Positions 33,414 to 42,419 of a DNA stretch of 64,000 nt are shown here, in pieces. Origin of the DNA: Pseudomonas monteilii. Lineage in GTDB: Bacteria; Pseudomonadota; Gammaproteobacteria; Pseudomonadales; Pseudomonadaceae. The stretch's first letter is position 1; every line of letters begins with the position of its first letter. The notes under the pieces were generated by a model, which saw only the letters and a list, made by a program, of their open reading frames with translations, had not been told where the DNA came from and did not search any database. Made by a program: the position numbers and the translations under genes. Where the stretch lies: assembly GCA_001534745.1 (NCBI GenBank), contig CP013997.1, positions 2,914,001 to 2,978,000 on the forward strand. The letters are read 5' to 3'.

Positions 33414-34700
33414 ATGGCTGACAAAAAAGCGCAGTTGGTCATCGAGGGCGCAGCCCCCGTCGAACTGCCCATTTTAACCGGCACCGTTGGTCCCGATGTC
33501 ATCGACGTCCGCGGGTTGGGGGCGACGGGTCACTTCACGTTCGACCCAGGCTTCATGGCGACGGCATCGTGCGAATCGAAGATCACCTACATCGACGGTG
33601 ACAAGGGCATCCTGCTGCACCGCGGCTACCCGATCGAGCAACTGGCCGAAAAATCCGACTACCTCGAGACCTGCTACCTGCTGCTCAACGGCGAACTGCC
33701 GAACGCCGAGCAGAAGGCCCAGTTCGTCAGCACGGTGAAGAACCACACCATGGTGCACGAGCAGTTGAAGACCTTCTTCAACGGCTTCCGTCGCGACGCC
33801 CACCCGATGGCGGTGATGTGCGGCGTGGTCGGCGCCCTGTCGGCGTTCTACCATGACTCGCTGGACATCAATAATCCGCAGCACCGCGAGATTTCCGCAG
33901 TGCGCCTGGTCGCCAAGATGCCGACCCTGGCAGCGATGGTCTACAAGTACTCCATGGGCCAGCCCATGATGTACCCGCGCAACGACCTGACCTACGCGGA
34001 AAACTTCCTGCACATGATGTTCAACACCCCGTGCGAGATCAAACCGATCAGCCCGGTGCTGGCCAAGGCGATGGACCGGATCTTCATCCTCCATGCCGAC
34101 CACGAGCAGAACGCCTCCACTTCCACGGTCCGCCTGGCCGGCTCGTCCGGTGCCAACCCGTTCGCCTGTATCGCCGCCGGCATTGCCGCGCTGTGGGGCC
34201 CGGCGCACGGCGGGGCCAACGAAGCGGTACTGACCATGCTCGATGAGATCGGCGATGTCTCGAACATCGACACCTTCATCGCCAAGGCCAAGGACAAGAA
34301 CGATCCGTTCAAGCTGATGGGCTTCGGCCACCGGGTCTACAAGAACCGCGACCCGCGCGCCACCGTGATGAAGCAGACCTGCGACGAAGTCCTGGGCGAG
34401 CTGGGCATCAAGAACGACCCGCAGCTGGAACTGGCGATGCGCCTGGAAGAGATCGCCCTGACCGATCCGTACTTCATCGAGCGCTCGCTGTACCCGAACG
34501 TCGACTTCTACTCCGGCATCATCCTCAAGGCGATCGGCATTCCGACCAGCATGTTCACGGTGATCTTCGCCCTGGCACGCACCGTCGGCTGGATCTCGCA
34601 CTGGAAGGAAATGCTCTCGAGCCCCTACAAGATCGGGCGTCCGCGCCAGCTCTACACGGGCGAAGCGCAGCGTGACATCGCTGACCTGAAGGATCGTTGA
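33414..34700 (+). CDS. gltA: Citrate synthase (type II)
   Basis: Condenses oxaloacetate and acetyl-CoA. The 428-aa product has the large-subunit form of Gram-negative citrate synthases, with catalytic residues in [39 protein letters not shown] and [14 protein letters not shown] (Asp). ATG follows GGAG. Divergent from sdh with its own promoter; ends in a strong bidirectional terminator. The type II form is usually hexameric and NADH-inhibited; this is family knowledge, not shown by the sequence itself. Confidence 0.97.
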   Translation: MADKKAQLVIEGAAPVELPILTGTVGPDVIDVRGLGATGHFTFDPGFMATASCESKITYIDGDKGILLHRGYPIEQLAEKSDYLETCYLLLNGELPNAEQKAQFVSTVKNHTMVHEQLKTFFNGFRRDAHPMAVMCGVVGALSAFYHDSLDINNPQHREISAVRLVAKMPTLAAMVYKYSMGQPMMYPRNDLTYAENFLHMMFNTPCEIKPISPVLAKAMDRIFILHADHEQNASTSTVRLAGSSGANPFACIAAGIAALWGPAHGGANEAVLTMLDEIGDVSNIDTFIAKAKDKNDPFKLMGFGHRVYKNRDPRATVMKQTCDEVLGELGIKNDPQLELAMRLEEIALTDPYFIERSLYPNVDFYSGIILKAIGIPTSMFTVIFALARTVGWISHWKEMLSSPYKIGRPRQLYTGEAQRDIADLKDR

Positions 34701-34729
34701 TCGGCTTCGCCGCTCACCCAGCGTGATCG

Positions 34730-34756
34730 AAAAAGGCTGCCTTGTGCAGCCTTTTT
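34730..34756. terminator. Bidirectional terminator gltA / START-domain gene
   Basis: AAAAAGGCTGC / GCAGCCTTTTT with a 5-nt loop, flanked by A- and T-runs, between convergent genes. Confidence 0.9.
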
Positions 34757-34793
34757 CACAGGTGCCGAACGCCGCTCAGCCCCTGCGCATCGC

Positions 34794-35399
34794 CTAGCGT
34801 GCCTCGGCGCGCGTACGCAGCCCCTTGAGGGTATTGAACGGCGCTTCGACCACGAACTTGTTCGCCAGCCACGATGGCACGCTACCGCCTGGCTCGGTGT
34901 GCACCTGGTAGGTGACTTCGGTCGCATCGCCCTTGGGCACCAGCTTCCAGAAGCCCTTGACCTCGGCCACGCGCACGAAGCCCTTCTCCTCCGGCACATA
35001 GGTCGGCTCACCCGTCAGGGTGCGCGTCAGGCTGCCGTCGGCCCCTTGGGTGGTGACCACATGCACCACCGAATCACGCGGCGTCACCGGCCACGGGGTA
35101 TTGAAGCGGCTGTAGGTCCAGCTCTGGTCGCCTTCGTGCTTGAGCAGCTTCTGCGACTGGCATTCATGGATCCAGGCGCAGGCACCCGCCACGTCTTCCT
35201 GCAGCGCACGCACCTTGGCCAGGGGCGCCTTGATCAGGGCCACGCCACGGTAGGCCTTGTACTTGGACCCCGGCACCTCGCTCAGCGACACCTGGATGCC
35301 CTCCTCGTCCTTGGCCACTTTCCAGTCTTCGGCCCAGACCGCGGGCGCCATCGACAACCCCAGGGCAACCACCAGCGCGACTCGCGTGAAAGATCTCAT
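34794..35399 (-). CDS. Exported START domain-containing protein
   Basis: 201-aa periplasmic protein with a signal peptide (cleavage after APAVWA, residue 23) followed by a START/SRPBCC lipid-binding-like fold. The stretch WPVTPRDSVVHVVTTQ and the C-terminal FKNLKGLR-like APFNTLKGLRTRAE are typical of the bacterial START proteins. Start ATG 35399 gives the correct signal peptide; the upstream ATG at 35435 would bury it. Ligand unknown. Convergent with gltA. Confidence 0.82.
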   Translation of the reverse strand: MRSFTRVALVVALGLSMAPAVWAEDWKVAKDEEGIQVSLSEVPGSKYKAYRGVALIKAPLAKVRALQEDVAGACAWIHECQSQKLLKHEGDQSWTYSRFNTPWPVTPRDSVVHVVTTQGADGSLTRTLTGEPTYVPEEKGFVRVAEVKGFWKLVPKGDATEVTYQVHTEPGGSVPSWLANKFVVEAPFNTLKGLRTRAEAR

Positions 35400-35431
35400 C
35401 GTGTTGTTCCTTTTATCGAAGATCCAAAGGT

Positions 35432-35686
35432 TCACGCCGCCGTCATGCGCTCCAACCAGCTGATGATCCTGATCGCCTCGTCACGGTCGCTGCCGCACAC
35501 CTCGGCCTCGGCCTTGAACCCGCCGCACACCGCCGGCCGCTCGGGCTGACCGAACAGGCCACAGAGGTTCTCAGGCGACAGGTGCAGGCAACGTTCGCCC
35601 GCCGGTTTGCCCTGTGGCATACCGGGGATGGGCGAACTGATGGAGGGCGCGATGCAACACGCACCACAGCCTTGACGGCAGATCAT
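35432..35686 (-). CDS. YkgJ-family cysteine cluster protein
   Basis: 84-aa small protein with the CxxxCxxCC pattern CRQGCGACC at its N-terminus and further cysteines in GERCLHL, NLCGLFG, AVCGGF and EVCG, consistent with a zinc or iron-sulfur site of the YkgJ family. ATG 35686 is preceded by AGGAG (9-nt spacing). The longer frame from 35842 lacks family resemblance. Function unknown. Confidence 0.82.
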   Translation of the reverse strand: MICRQGCGACCIAPSISSPIPGMPQGKPAGERCLHLSPENLCGLFGQPERPAVCGGFKAEAEVCGSDRDEAIRIISWLERMTAA

Positions 35687-35798
35687 GGAACACGACTCCT
35701 GGAACAGGACGGGACGTCCTGGGATAGTAACCGGCGAAACGGGCGTTTGACATTGCCCGTACCGGGAAAAGGGGAATGACCGAGCAGTCAGTGGCCGC

Positions 35799-36299
35799 TT
35801 ACTGGCGGAACTGGAATTCGATGGCCGCGCCTTCGACGTCACGCTGACTGTCGTTGCGCAATTGTAGCTGCATTTCGTTGCTGATCAGCCGCCCATTGAG
35901 CTGGAATGCGCTGTCCTGAGTGGGATTTTCCGGGAACATCGCGGGCAGCAAAGCCTTACGCTTGGGCGTGTTGTTGCCCACGGCCGGCTCGAGTTCGCTG
36001 ACCATTTCCTTGGGAATGCTCAAATCCAGGGGTGCCTTGGCCACCGGGGTGGCGACCGCCTTGCTTTGCACCGCTTTCTTGCGCTTGGCCTTTTTCGCCT
36101 GCGCCTTCTCTGCCGCTGCCTTGGTCTTGCTGGGCTTGGTTGCCTGCCGGGACGATTTGGCAGCAGGGGCCGTCTGTGCCTGGCTCTGCTTGCCTTCGGC
36201 GCCAGACACAGCGCCGACCTGTGCAGCCTGGATCACACCCACCGCGCCCAGCCCGCAGGTCAACCCCATCACCAGCGCAAACAACCGAATACGTTTCAT
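35799..36299 (-). CDS. Exported Lys/Ala-rich protein of unknown function
   Basis: 166-aa secreted or periplasmic protein: signal peptide (MKRIRLFALVMGLTCGL, cleavage near VIQA-A), a strongly basic, low-complexity Ala/Lys/Gln linker (about residues 35-90, AAEKAQAKKAKRKKA), then a more structured C-terminal domain ending RNDSQRDVEGAAIEFQF. I recall such proteins being labelled translation initiation factor 2 in Pseudomonas genomes; nothing in the sequence supports that, as no GTPase motif is present. Start ATG 36299 places the signal peptide at the N-terminus. Confidence 0.7.
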   Translation of the reverse strand: MKRIRLFALVMGLTCGLGAVGVIQAAQVGAVSGAEGKQSQAQTAPAAKSSRQATKPSKTKAAAEKAQAKKAKRKKAVQSKAVATPVAKAPLDLSIPKEMVSELEPAVGNNTPKRKALLPAMFPENPTQDSAFQLNGRLISNEMQLQLRNDSQRDVEGAAIEFQFRQ

Positions 36300-36360
36300 G
36301 GGCACCACAACGTCTTTGTCCAAATCTGGATGCTGGCCGTTTGCCGCACGCCTGGCAAGA

Positions 36361-37803
36361 CTAAACCGCCAATGCCATGGACTCTGTACACAGTTGCCGG
36401 GCCAGCATCCCCAATGTCACGAGCGCACGTTCGGCCTCGCGGTTCCAGGGAATACCGCAGTTCAGACGGATGCAGTGATTGAATTGTTCAGTATTACTGA
36501 AGATCAAGCCGGGGGCGATACTGATGCCCTGCTCCAGCGCCCGCACGTGCAGCTCCTGGGTGTTGACTCGCCCCGGCAGGCTCACCCACAAAATGAACCC
36601 GCCCGTGGGCCGGGTCATCTGTGTGCCCTCCGGAAAATACTGCTGGACGGCCAGCTGATAGGCGCTGAGGTTCTTGCGGTACTCCTGCCGGATGTAGCGC
36701 AGGTGCCGGTCGTATCCTCCGTTCTCCAGATAGGCCGCCACGCCCATCTGCGTCACGCTGCAGGCCGAATGGGTGGTGAAGGTCTGCAAGCGCTGGATGT
36801 CCTCCTGGTAGCGGCCAGGCACCATCCAGCCCACGCGCACGCCGGGCGACAGCGTCTTGGAGAAGCTCGAGCAGTAGATGACCCGGTCGAGCCGATCGTA
36901 GGCCTTGAGCGCCTTGCTGCGCCCCTGCTCGAACATCAGCTCGCCATAGATATCGTCCTCGACGATCTGGATGTCGAAGTCCGAGGCCAGGCGCAGCAGC
37001 TGCTTCTGCCGCTCCTCCGGAATGGTGCCGCCCAAGGGATTGCTCAACCGAGCGGTCAGCACCAGGGCCTTGATCGACCATTGGTTGGCCGCCAGCTGCA
37101 AGGCTTCGAGGCTGATGCCGGTGGACGGGTCGCTGGGGATCTCGATGACCTTCAGGCCCAGCAGGTCGGCCAGCTGCAACAGGCCGTAGTAGGTCGGCGA
37201 CTCGGCTGCGATCAGGTCACCCGGCTTGGTCAACACCCGCAGCGACATCTGCAGGGCATCGACGCAGCCGTGGGTCACCACGATCTCCCGCGGATCGACC
37301 AGGACGCCGGCATCGCGCATGCGAATGGCGATCTGCCGGCGCAGCGGCTCGTAGCCGGGGCTGAACATGTAGCTGAACGCACGGGGGCTGTGGAACCGCG
37401 TGACCTTGGCCAACTGCTGATGAAGGGCCCGCACGGGCAGGTAGTCCACATGGGGCACGGCGGCGCCGAAGGCGAAGACACCATCGCGCCGGGCTTCGGC
37501 CAGGACCTGCTGGATGATGCTGGCGCGCGTCACCAGCCCAGGGCGCTCGACCCGGGCGATGTCCGGGGTCGGCGCGGTCAGCGCAGGGGTCTGGTGCACG
37601 TAGTAGCCCGATTGCGGGCGGGCGCGGATCAACCCCTGGTCTTCGAGGTTGGCATATGCCTGGAGCACCGTGGCATGGCTGACGTTGAGCTGCGCGCTCA
37701 TCTTGCGCACCGAGGGCACCCGCTCCCCTGGGCGATAGACACCACGGCGGATGTCGTCCGCCAGTTGCTGGGCGATGCGCTGGTAGAGCAACAGGTTGGT
37801 CAT
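36361..37803 (-). CDS. MocR-type regulator (GntR HTH fused to aminotransferase)
   Basis: 480-aa PLP-dependent transcription factor. The N-terminal GntR winged helix (about residues 5-72; GERVPSVRKMSAQLNVSHAT) is joined by a linker to a fold-type I aminotransferase domain; the PLP lysine is Lys316 in SSFSKTLSPGVRVGW, with the Asp/Tyr of the cofactor site in VEDDIYGELMF. Start ATG 37803 (MTNLLLYQRIAQQL). The target operon cannot be read from sequence; MocR genes often regulate a neighbour, here the small exported-protein gene downstream or the OmpA pair upstream. Confidence 0.88.
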   Translation of the reverse strand: MTNLLLYQRIAQQLADDIRRGVYRPGERVPSVRKMSAQLNVSHATVLQAYANLEDQGLIRARPQSGYYVHQTPALTAPTPDIARVERPGLVTRASIIQQVLAEARRDGVFAFGAAVPHVDYLPVRALHQQLAKVTRFHSPRAFSYMFSPGYEPLRRQIAIRMRDAGVLVDPREIVVTHGCVDALQMSLRVLTKPGDLIAAESPTYYGLLQLADLLGLKVIEIPSDPSTGISLEALQLAANQWSIKALVLTARLSNPLGGTIPEERQKQLLRLASDFDIQIVEDDIYGELMFEQGRSKALKAYDRLDRVIYCSSFSKTLSPGVRVGWMVPGRYQEDIQRLQTFTTHSACSVTQMGVAAYLENGGYDRHLRYIRQEYRKNLSAYQLAVQQYFPEGTQMTRPTGGFILWVSLPGRVNTQELHVRALEQGISIAPGLIFSNTEQFNHCIRLNCGIPWNREAERALVTLGMLARQLCTESMALAV

Positions 37804-37971
37804 GGCAATGTCTCGATGCGCAGGCTTCGTTATTCTTATGGAGCTCACAGACGCAGAATACCGTAACAGTCGCAAAGTGTACTGATACAGATCGTCGATT
37901 CATCGACCGTACAGCCTCGCTTCCCAGGGCGACGCACGACCTGGCGGCGCCCTGGGCCTCTCGTGCGCCGG

Positions 37972-38787
37972 TCAGCGCAGCGGTGCCAACCGGCCCTTGT
38001 CGTCCGAGAACACCACTTCCACACGACGGTTCTTGGCCCTGCCCCGTTCGGACGCGTTGGCTTCCACCGGGTACTGGTCGCCATAGCCCATGACCTGGAC
38101 ACGTTTTTCCTCGACGCCCAGGTCGATCAGCATGTCGGCCACCGACTGCGCGCGATCGCGCGACAGCTGCAGGTTGTCTTCGGTCGAGCCGGTGCTGTCG
38201 GTGTAGCCTTCGATGCGGATCACTCGCCGGGGGTTGAGCTGAAGGAACTGCACCAGCTTGAGCACGGTGCGGCTGGCCGAGTTCTTCAGCTCGGCCCGAC
38301 CCGTGTCGAACAGCACGTCACCCAAGGTCAGGACCAGGCCACGGTCGCTGTCTTCGGAGGCCAGGGCGGCGATTTCCGCCTCCAGCCATTTGCCCTGCTG
38401 CTGAACGCTGGCCAGCTTGGCCTCGCGCAGGGCCAGTTGCAGCCGCTGGCGCTTGAGGTCGAGTTTGACCAGTTGCTCTTCGCTCAGGGCCAGGCGCATG
38501 TGCTCGCGCGCGATCTCGCTGTAGCGCTGACTGAGGTAGGCGTACTGGCGCACGTCGCTGCCGCTGCCGACGTAGGTGGCCAGGCGTTCGGCGCGGCCCA
38601 GGGACTCCCCGGCGCGGATCACGTCACGTGGCGCGCTGCGCAGCACGTCGGCATCGTCCTTGATCTGCTGGAACGTGGCAGAAGCCTGCTCGAGCGCCAC
38701 TTCGCTGCGTTGACTGGCGCAGCCGTGCAGGCCACCGACCGAGGCCAGCAGAATAGCCATTGCCCAACGGTTCGACAGTCGGGTCAT
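37972..38787 (-). CDS. OmpA-family lipoprotein
   Basis: 271-aa predicted lipoprotein (lipobox GLHGC, Cys23). A helical region (about 30-140) rich in charged residues precedes a C-terminal OmpA/MotB peptidoglycan-binding domain: GDVLFDTGRAELKNSA, IRIEGYTDSTGSTEDNLQLS, RAQSVADMLIDLG, and NRRVEVVF. Its start overlaps the stop of the DUF4398 gene by 4 nt (ATGA), so they form a coupled pair, probably one envelope complex anchoring outer membrane to the cell wall. Confidence 0.88.
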   Translation of the reverse strand: MTRLSNRWAMAILLASVGGLHGCASQRSEVALEQASATFQQIKDDADVLRSAPRDVIRAGESLGRAERLATYVGSGSDVRQYAYLSQRYSEIAREHMRLALSEEQLVKLDLKRQRLQLALREAKLASVQQQGKWLEAEIAALASEDSDRGLVLTLGDVLFDTGRAELKNSASRTVLKLVQFLQLNPRRVIRIEGYTDSTGSTEDNLQLSRDRAQSVADMLIDLGVEEKRVQVMGYGDQYPVEANASERGRAKNRRVEVVFSDDKGRLAPLR

Positions 38788-39218
38788 GGTCGCGCCTCCA
38801 GTTGCTGGCGCAAGCGCTGGATACGTGCCTGCAATGCCTGCACCTGCTCATCGCGCTTTTGCGTCAGCACCTGGGCCTCGGCCAGGCGTGCGTCCAGCTC
38901 GGCCTGCTCGGCACGCATCCGCGCTTCGCGATTCTGATCGGCGGCCAGGTCCGTACGGGCACGGGTGAGTTTTTCCTCGGCCAGCGCGAGCGTTTCCTGC
39001 TGGTCGGTCGCGCCGACCGACTTGGCCTGCTCGAGGGCCTGTTCGGCCAGGCGCATCTGCTCATGGGGTGCGGGGTCGGTGGCGCAGCCGGCCATGACGC
39101 CGAGTACCAGGGCCAGGCTCAGTGCACGCACAGGACCGCGCGTCACGTTCCGGGCCACAGTCAAATCCAATCTGTTCAAAACGGCTTCAGCTCCTGACGG
39201 ATAAGCGATGAGCGACAT
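38784..39218 (-). CDS. DUF4398-family lipoprotein
   Basis: Short lipoprotein (lipobox GVMAGC) with an Ala/Glu/Gln-rich helical, coiled-coil-like body (EQALEQAKS, RARTDLAADQNREARMRAEQ). The start is uncertain: ATG 39218 has no clear ribosome-binding site and gives a long n-region, whereas TTG 39179 sits about 11 nt after AGGAG (39195-39191) and gives a more normal signal peptide. Upstream of and coupled to the OmpA-like gene; the pairing of DUF4398 with OmpA lipoproteins is common in Pseudomonas as I recall. Confidence 0.75.
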   Translation of the reverse strand: MSLIAYPSGAEAVLNRLDLTVARNVTRGPVRALSLALVLGVMAGCATDPAPHEQMRLAEQALEQAKSVGATDQQETLALAEEKLTRARTDLAADQNREARMRAEQAELDARLAEAQVLTQKRDEQVQALQARIQRLRQQLEARP

Positions 39219-39297
39219 GCGGTCGCGAGGCGGCGACGCAGCGCGGGTCGCGCATGATAACCCGCTTTGCGCACTGACGAGCACGGGCGTCGGCGGA

Positions 39298-40128
39298 TCA
39301 TTCGGCCGTGTCATGGGGACCGGCCACCGCCGCCTGCTGCGCCTGCCAGCGTTGCAGGTTGCGCTGCAAGGCGTGCTGTCGGGCCGGCTCGAACGCACCG
39401 TCGAGCAGGCGTCGCGACAGCTCGCCGCGCAACCAGGCATCGTTGCAGGCCGAATTGTGCGAGAGGGCCAGGTAGCGTTCGACCCGCTGCGCCGGAACGC
39501 CACTGGCGATCACGGCAGCGCTCAGCCCCAGTCGCTGCACGGTCGCCATGCCGACGAAGCGCGGGGCGATGACGTAGTCCAGCTGCCCCAGCGTCAGGCG
39601 CTGGAAAGCCTCTGTCGGTGTCTGGGCACGTTCGAGTTCGAGCCCCGCCTCGAGCAGCCCCTGCATCGCTTCGGGCGCACGGGCGGCATCGACCAGGCTG
39701 CCCTGCAAGGGCTGCAACTGCTCGAGCGACGCATAGGCGATGGCCGCATCGTGGCGTGTCCAAACTTGGTAGTCGTCGACGTGCACGGCCGGATGCAGGT
39801 AGTCGAACGCGGTCAGGCGCGCCGCCTCCAGGGGCAGGTCCAGCAACAGGTCCAGCCGCCCGCTGCGTGCCTCTTCTACGGCCTGCTCGCGGGTTCCGGC
39901 CGAGAGCACCTGGACCGTCACGCCCAGATCCCGGGCGATCTGCTCCAGCAGGTCGACGTCGGCGCCGATCAACCGGTCAGGGTGACGAGGGTCCTGCCAC
40001 ACGTAAGGCGGGTTGTCGGGGCTGCCCGTGGCCACCAGACGTTCGCAGCGACCGGCTGCCTCTGCCAGGGGCGACAGCGACAGCCCCCATAAGGCAGTCG
40101 CGATCATGATTCGGCCCAACCCCACCAT
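39298..40128 (-). CDS. Periplasmic solute-binding protein (family 3 type)
   Basis: 276-aa exported protein, signal peptide to about residue 24 (LSLSPLAEA-AG), followed by the amino-acid-binding fold: VATGSPDNPPYVWQDPRHPDRLIGADVDLLEQIA, a central hinge and the second lobe. The gene is solitary, with no ABC permease or sensor kinase beside it, so it may act as an orphan binding protein or feed a distant transporter. Ligand unknown. Confidence 0.82.
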   Translation of the reverse strand: MVGLGRIMIATALWGLSLSPLAEAAGRCERLVATGSPDNPPYVWQDPRHPDRLIGADVDLLEQIARDLGVTVQVLSAGTREQAVEEARSGRLDLLLDLPLEAARLTAFDYLHPAVHVDDYQVWTRHDAAIAYASLEQLQPLQGSLVDAARAPEAMQGLLEAGLELERAQTPTEAFQRLTLGQLDYVIAPRFVGMATVQRLGLSAAVIASGVPAQRVERYLALSHNSACNDAWLRGELSRRLLDGAFEPARQHALQRNLQRWQAQQAAVAGPHDTAE

Positions 40129-40149
40129 CCCTGTCTCCTTCGCGCTGAC

Positions 40150-40181
40150 AAAAAAGCCCGACGTTCGTGGGAACGCCGGGC
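40150..40181 (-). terminator. Intrinsic terminator of etfBA
   Basis: On the minus strand, stem GCCCGGCGTTC / GAACGTCGGGC with a 4-nt loop followed by TTTTTT. Confidence 0.88.
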
Positions 40182-40205
40182 CTCTTTATAAGTGACGCGA
40201 ACGAA

Positions 40206-41135
40206 TCAGACCAGCTTTTCCAGCGCCGGTACCGCTTCGAACAGGTCAGCGACCAGGCCGTAGTCGGCGACCTGGAAGATCGGCGCCTCTTCGTCCTTGT
40301 TGATCGCGACGATCACCTTGGAGTCCTTCATGCCTGCCAGGTGCTGGATCGCGCCGGAAATGCCGACGGCGATGTACAGCTGCGGCGCGACGATCTTGCC
40401 GGTCTGACCAACCTGCATGTCGTTGGGCACGAAACCGGCATCGACCGCGGCGCGCGATGCACCGACGGCGGCGCCGAGCTTGTCGGCCAGGCTGTACAGG
40501 TGGCTGAAGTTGTCGCCGTTGCCCATACCGCGGCCACCGGAGATCACCACCTTGGCAGCGGTCAGCTCGGGACGGTCGGACTTGGCCAGTTCTTCGCCGA
40601 CGAAGGACGAAAGCCCGGCGTCATGCGCAGCGCCAACGGCTTCGATGGCGGCCGAACCGCCCTCGGCGGCCACGGCATCGAAGCCGGTGGCACGCACGGT
40701 GATGACCTTCACCGCAGCGCTGGACTGCACGGTGGCGATGGCGTTGCCGGCGTAGATCGGACGCTTGAAGGTATCGGCGGACTCGACCGAGATGATCTCG
40801 GAGATCTGGTCGACGTCCAGCAGCGCGGCGACGCGCGGAAGGATGTTCTTGCCATTGGTGGTGGCAGGCGCGAGCACGTGGCTGTAGCTGGCGGCCAGCT
40901 CCTTGACCAGCGGCGCGACGTTTTCCGGCAGGGCATGGCCATAGGCAGCGTTGTCGGCGACCAGCACCTTGGCGACACCGGCGATCTTGGCAGCGGCCTC
41001 GGCCACGGCGCCGACGTTCTGGCCGGCGACCAGCACGTGTGCCTCGCCCCCGATCTTGGCAGCAGCAGCCACGGTGTTGAGCGTGGACGGCGCGAGCGCG
41101 CCGTTTTCGTGTTCAGCGATGATCAGGACTGTCAT
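40206..41135 (-). CDS. etfA: Electron transfer flavoprotein subunit alpha
   Basis: Alpha (FAD-binding) subunit of ETF, which carries electrons from acyl-CoA and other dehydrogenases to ETF:quinone oxidoreductase. 309 aa; the C-terminal FAD domain carries [40 protein letters not shown] and [18 protein letters not shown]. One base separates its start from the etfB stop. Confidence 0.96.
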   Translation of the reverse strand: MTVLIIAEHENGALAPSTLNTVAAAAKIGGEAHVLVAGQNVGAVAEAAAKIAGVAKVLVADNAAYGHALPENVAPLVKELAASYSHVLAPATTNGKNILPRVAALLDVDQISEIISVESADTFKRPIYAGNAIATVQSSAAVKVITVRATGFDAVAAEGGSAAIEAVGAAHDAGLSSFVGEELAKSDRPELTAAKVVISGGRGMGNGDNFSHLYSLADKLGAAVGASRAAVDAGFVPNDMQVGQTGKIVAPQLYIAVGISGAIQHLAGMKDSKVIVAINKDEEAPIFQVADYGLVADLFEAVPALEKLV

Positions 41136-41136
41136 T

Positions 41137-41886
41137 TCAGATTACCTTCGCCTCGTTCTTCAGTTTCTCGACCAGCTCTTCCACCGACTTGACCATGATG
41201 CCGGCGCCACGAGCGGCCGGGGCTTCGACCTTGAGGGTCTGGGTGGTCGAGGCGATGGACACGCCGAGCGCATCCGGGGTGACGGTTTCCAGCGGCTTCT
41301 TCTTGGCCTTCATGATGTTCGGCAACGACGCGTAGCGCGGCTCGTTCAGGCGAAGGTCGGTGGTGACGACGGCCGGAAGCTTCAGCGCGACGGTCTGCAG
41401 GCCACCGTCGATCTCGCGGGTGACGTTCAGGGTGTCGCCCGCCTGTTCGACCTTGGAGGCGAAGGTGCCCTGGGCGAAGCCGGTCAGCGCGGCGAGCATC
41501 TGGCCGGTCTGGTTATTGTCGCTGTCGATGGCCTGCTTGCCGAGGATGACCAGTTGCGGTTGCTCCTTGTCGACCACGGCCTTGAGCAGCTTGGCCACGG
41601 CCAGCGAGCCGAGTTCGTCGGCGGCCTCGACCAGGATGGCGCGGTCGGCGCCCAGCGCCAGCGCGGTGCGCAGTTGCTCCTGGGCAGCGGTCGGGCCGAC
41701 GCTGACGGCGATGATCTCGGTGGCGACGCCCTTTTCCTTGAGGCGTACGGCTTCTTCCACGGCGATCTCGCAGAAGGGGTTCATGGACATCTTGACGTTG
41801 GCGAGGTCGACGCCGGAGTGATCCGCCTTGACGCGAACCTTGACGTTGTAGTCGACCACTCGTTTGACAGCTACAAGAACCTTCAT
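41137..41886 (-). CDS. etfB: Electron transfer flavoprotein subunit beta
   Basis: Beta subunit of ETF, 249 aa from ATG 41886 ([20 protein letters not shown]); the longer frame from 42024 is not supported. Contains the AMP-binding-type loop and the ETF-beta signature ([40 protein letters not shown]). Forms etfBA, divergent from the ETF:quinone oxidoreductase gene across 530 bp. Confidence 0.96.
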   Translation of the reverse strand: MKVLVAVKRVVDYNVKVRVKADHSGVDLANVKMSMNPFCEIAVEEAVRLKEKGVATEIIAVSVGPTAAQEQLRTALALGADRAILVEAADELGSLAVAKLLKAVVDKEQPQLVILGKQAIDSDNNQTGQMLAALTGFAQGTFASKVEQAGDTLNVTREIDGGLQTVALKLPAVVTTDLRLNEPRYASLPNIMKAKKKPLETVTPDALGVSIASTTQTLKVEAPAARGAGIMVKSVEELVEKLKNEAKVI

Positions 41887-42253
41887 GGATTCCTCGTTAC
41901 TCTCCGGTGAATAGATAGTCGCCTGGGCATGCCCGGCGATGCGCGTGGGTCTGGACACCCCTGGAAACGGATGGCGGCGGGCGGATTTACCATGGACCGA
42001 CCGGCCCGGTCCGCGCCAGGGCAAAACCTGCGGGTGATTTGCTGTCGCGACGTGTAAACTGCACTACAACGCGGGTCCTGGCGGGAATCCCCTGCTTTTC
42101 ACCTGGGTTTCCAGGGTGCTCACTTGCCCAACGGTCAGCCTACGGCGAGCGTAAAACTGCTCGTATCTTGACCGCATCACCCCATCGGGTCAATACGGCA
42201 AATCGGCCAGCGTCCAGCCGTGTCCTGGCGTTTTTACGGGCTTCCCGCACATT

Positions 42254-42267
42254 CAAACAAACGTTTG
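42254..42267. promoter_or_regulatory. PsrA-like operator CAAAC-N4-GTTTG
   Basis: CAAAC (42254-42258), 4 nt, GTTTG (42263-42267), containing the perfect palindrome ACAAACGTTTGT (42257-42268). This agrees with the consensus I recall for Pseudomonas PsrA, a fatty-acid-responsive TetR repressor: (G/C)AAAC-N2-4-GTTTG(G/C). It abuts the -35 box of the ETF:quinone oxidoreductase promoter. Confidence 0.65.
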
Positions 42268-42269
42268 TA

Positions 42270-42298
42270 TTGGACCCTTCCCCTGGTGTAGATATAAT
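42270..42298 (+). promoter_or_regulatory. Putative sigma-70 promoter for ETF:quinone oxidoreductase
   Basis: TTGGAC (42270-42275), a 17-nt spacer and TATAAT (42293-42298), leaving a leader of roughly 115 nt before the GTG start. Confidence 0.75.
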
Positions 42299-42419
42299 GC
42301 TCGCCACGACAAAGCGGTGCAGTGCGGCGTTGGAGAAAGCCACGGCCCAGGCGCCGTGCACCCAGAGTTGCGCCCACCCGACAAGCAACCGCTGATGAGC
42401 CTTGAGTAGGAGAGAACCT

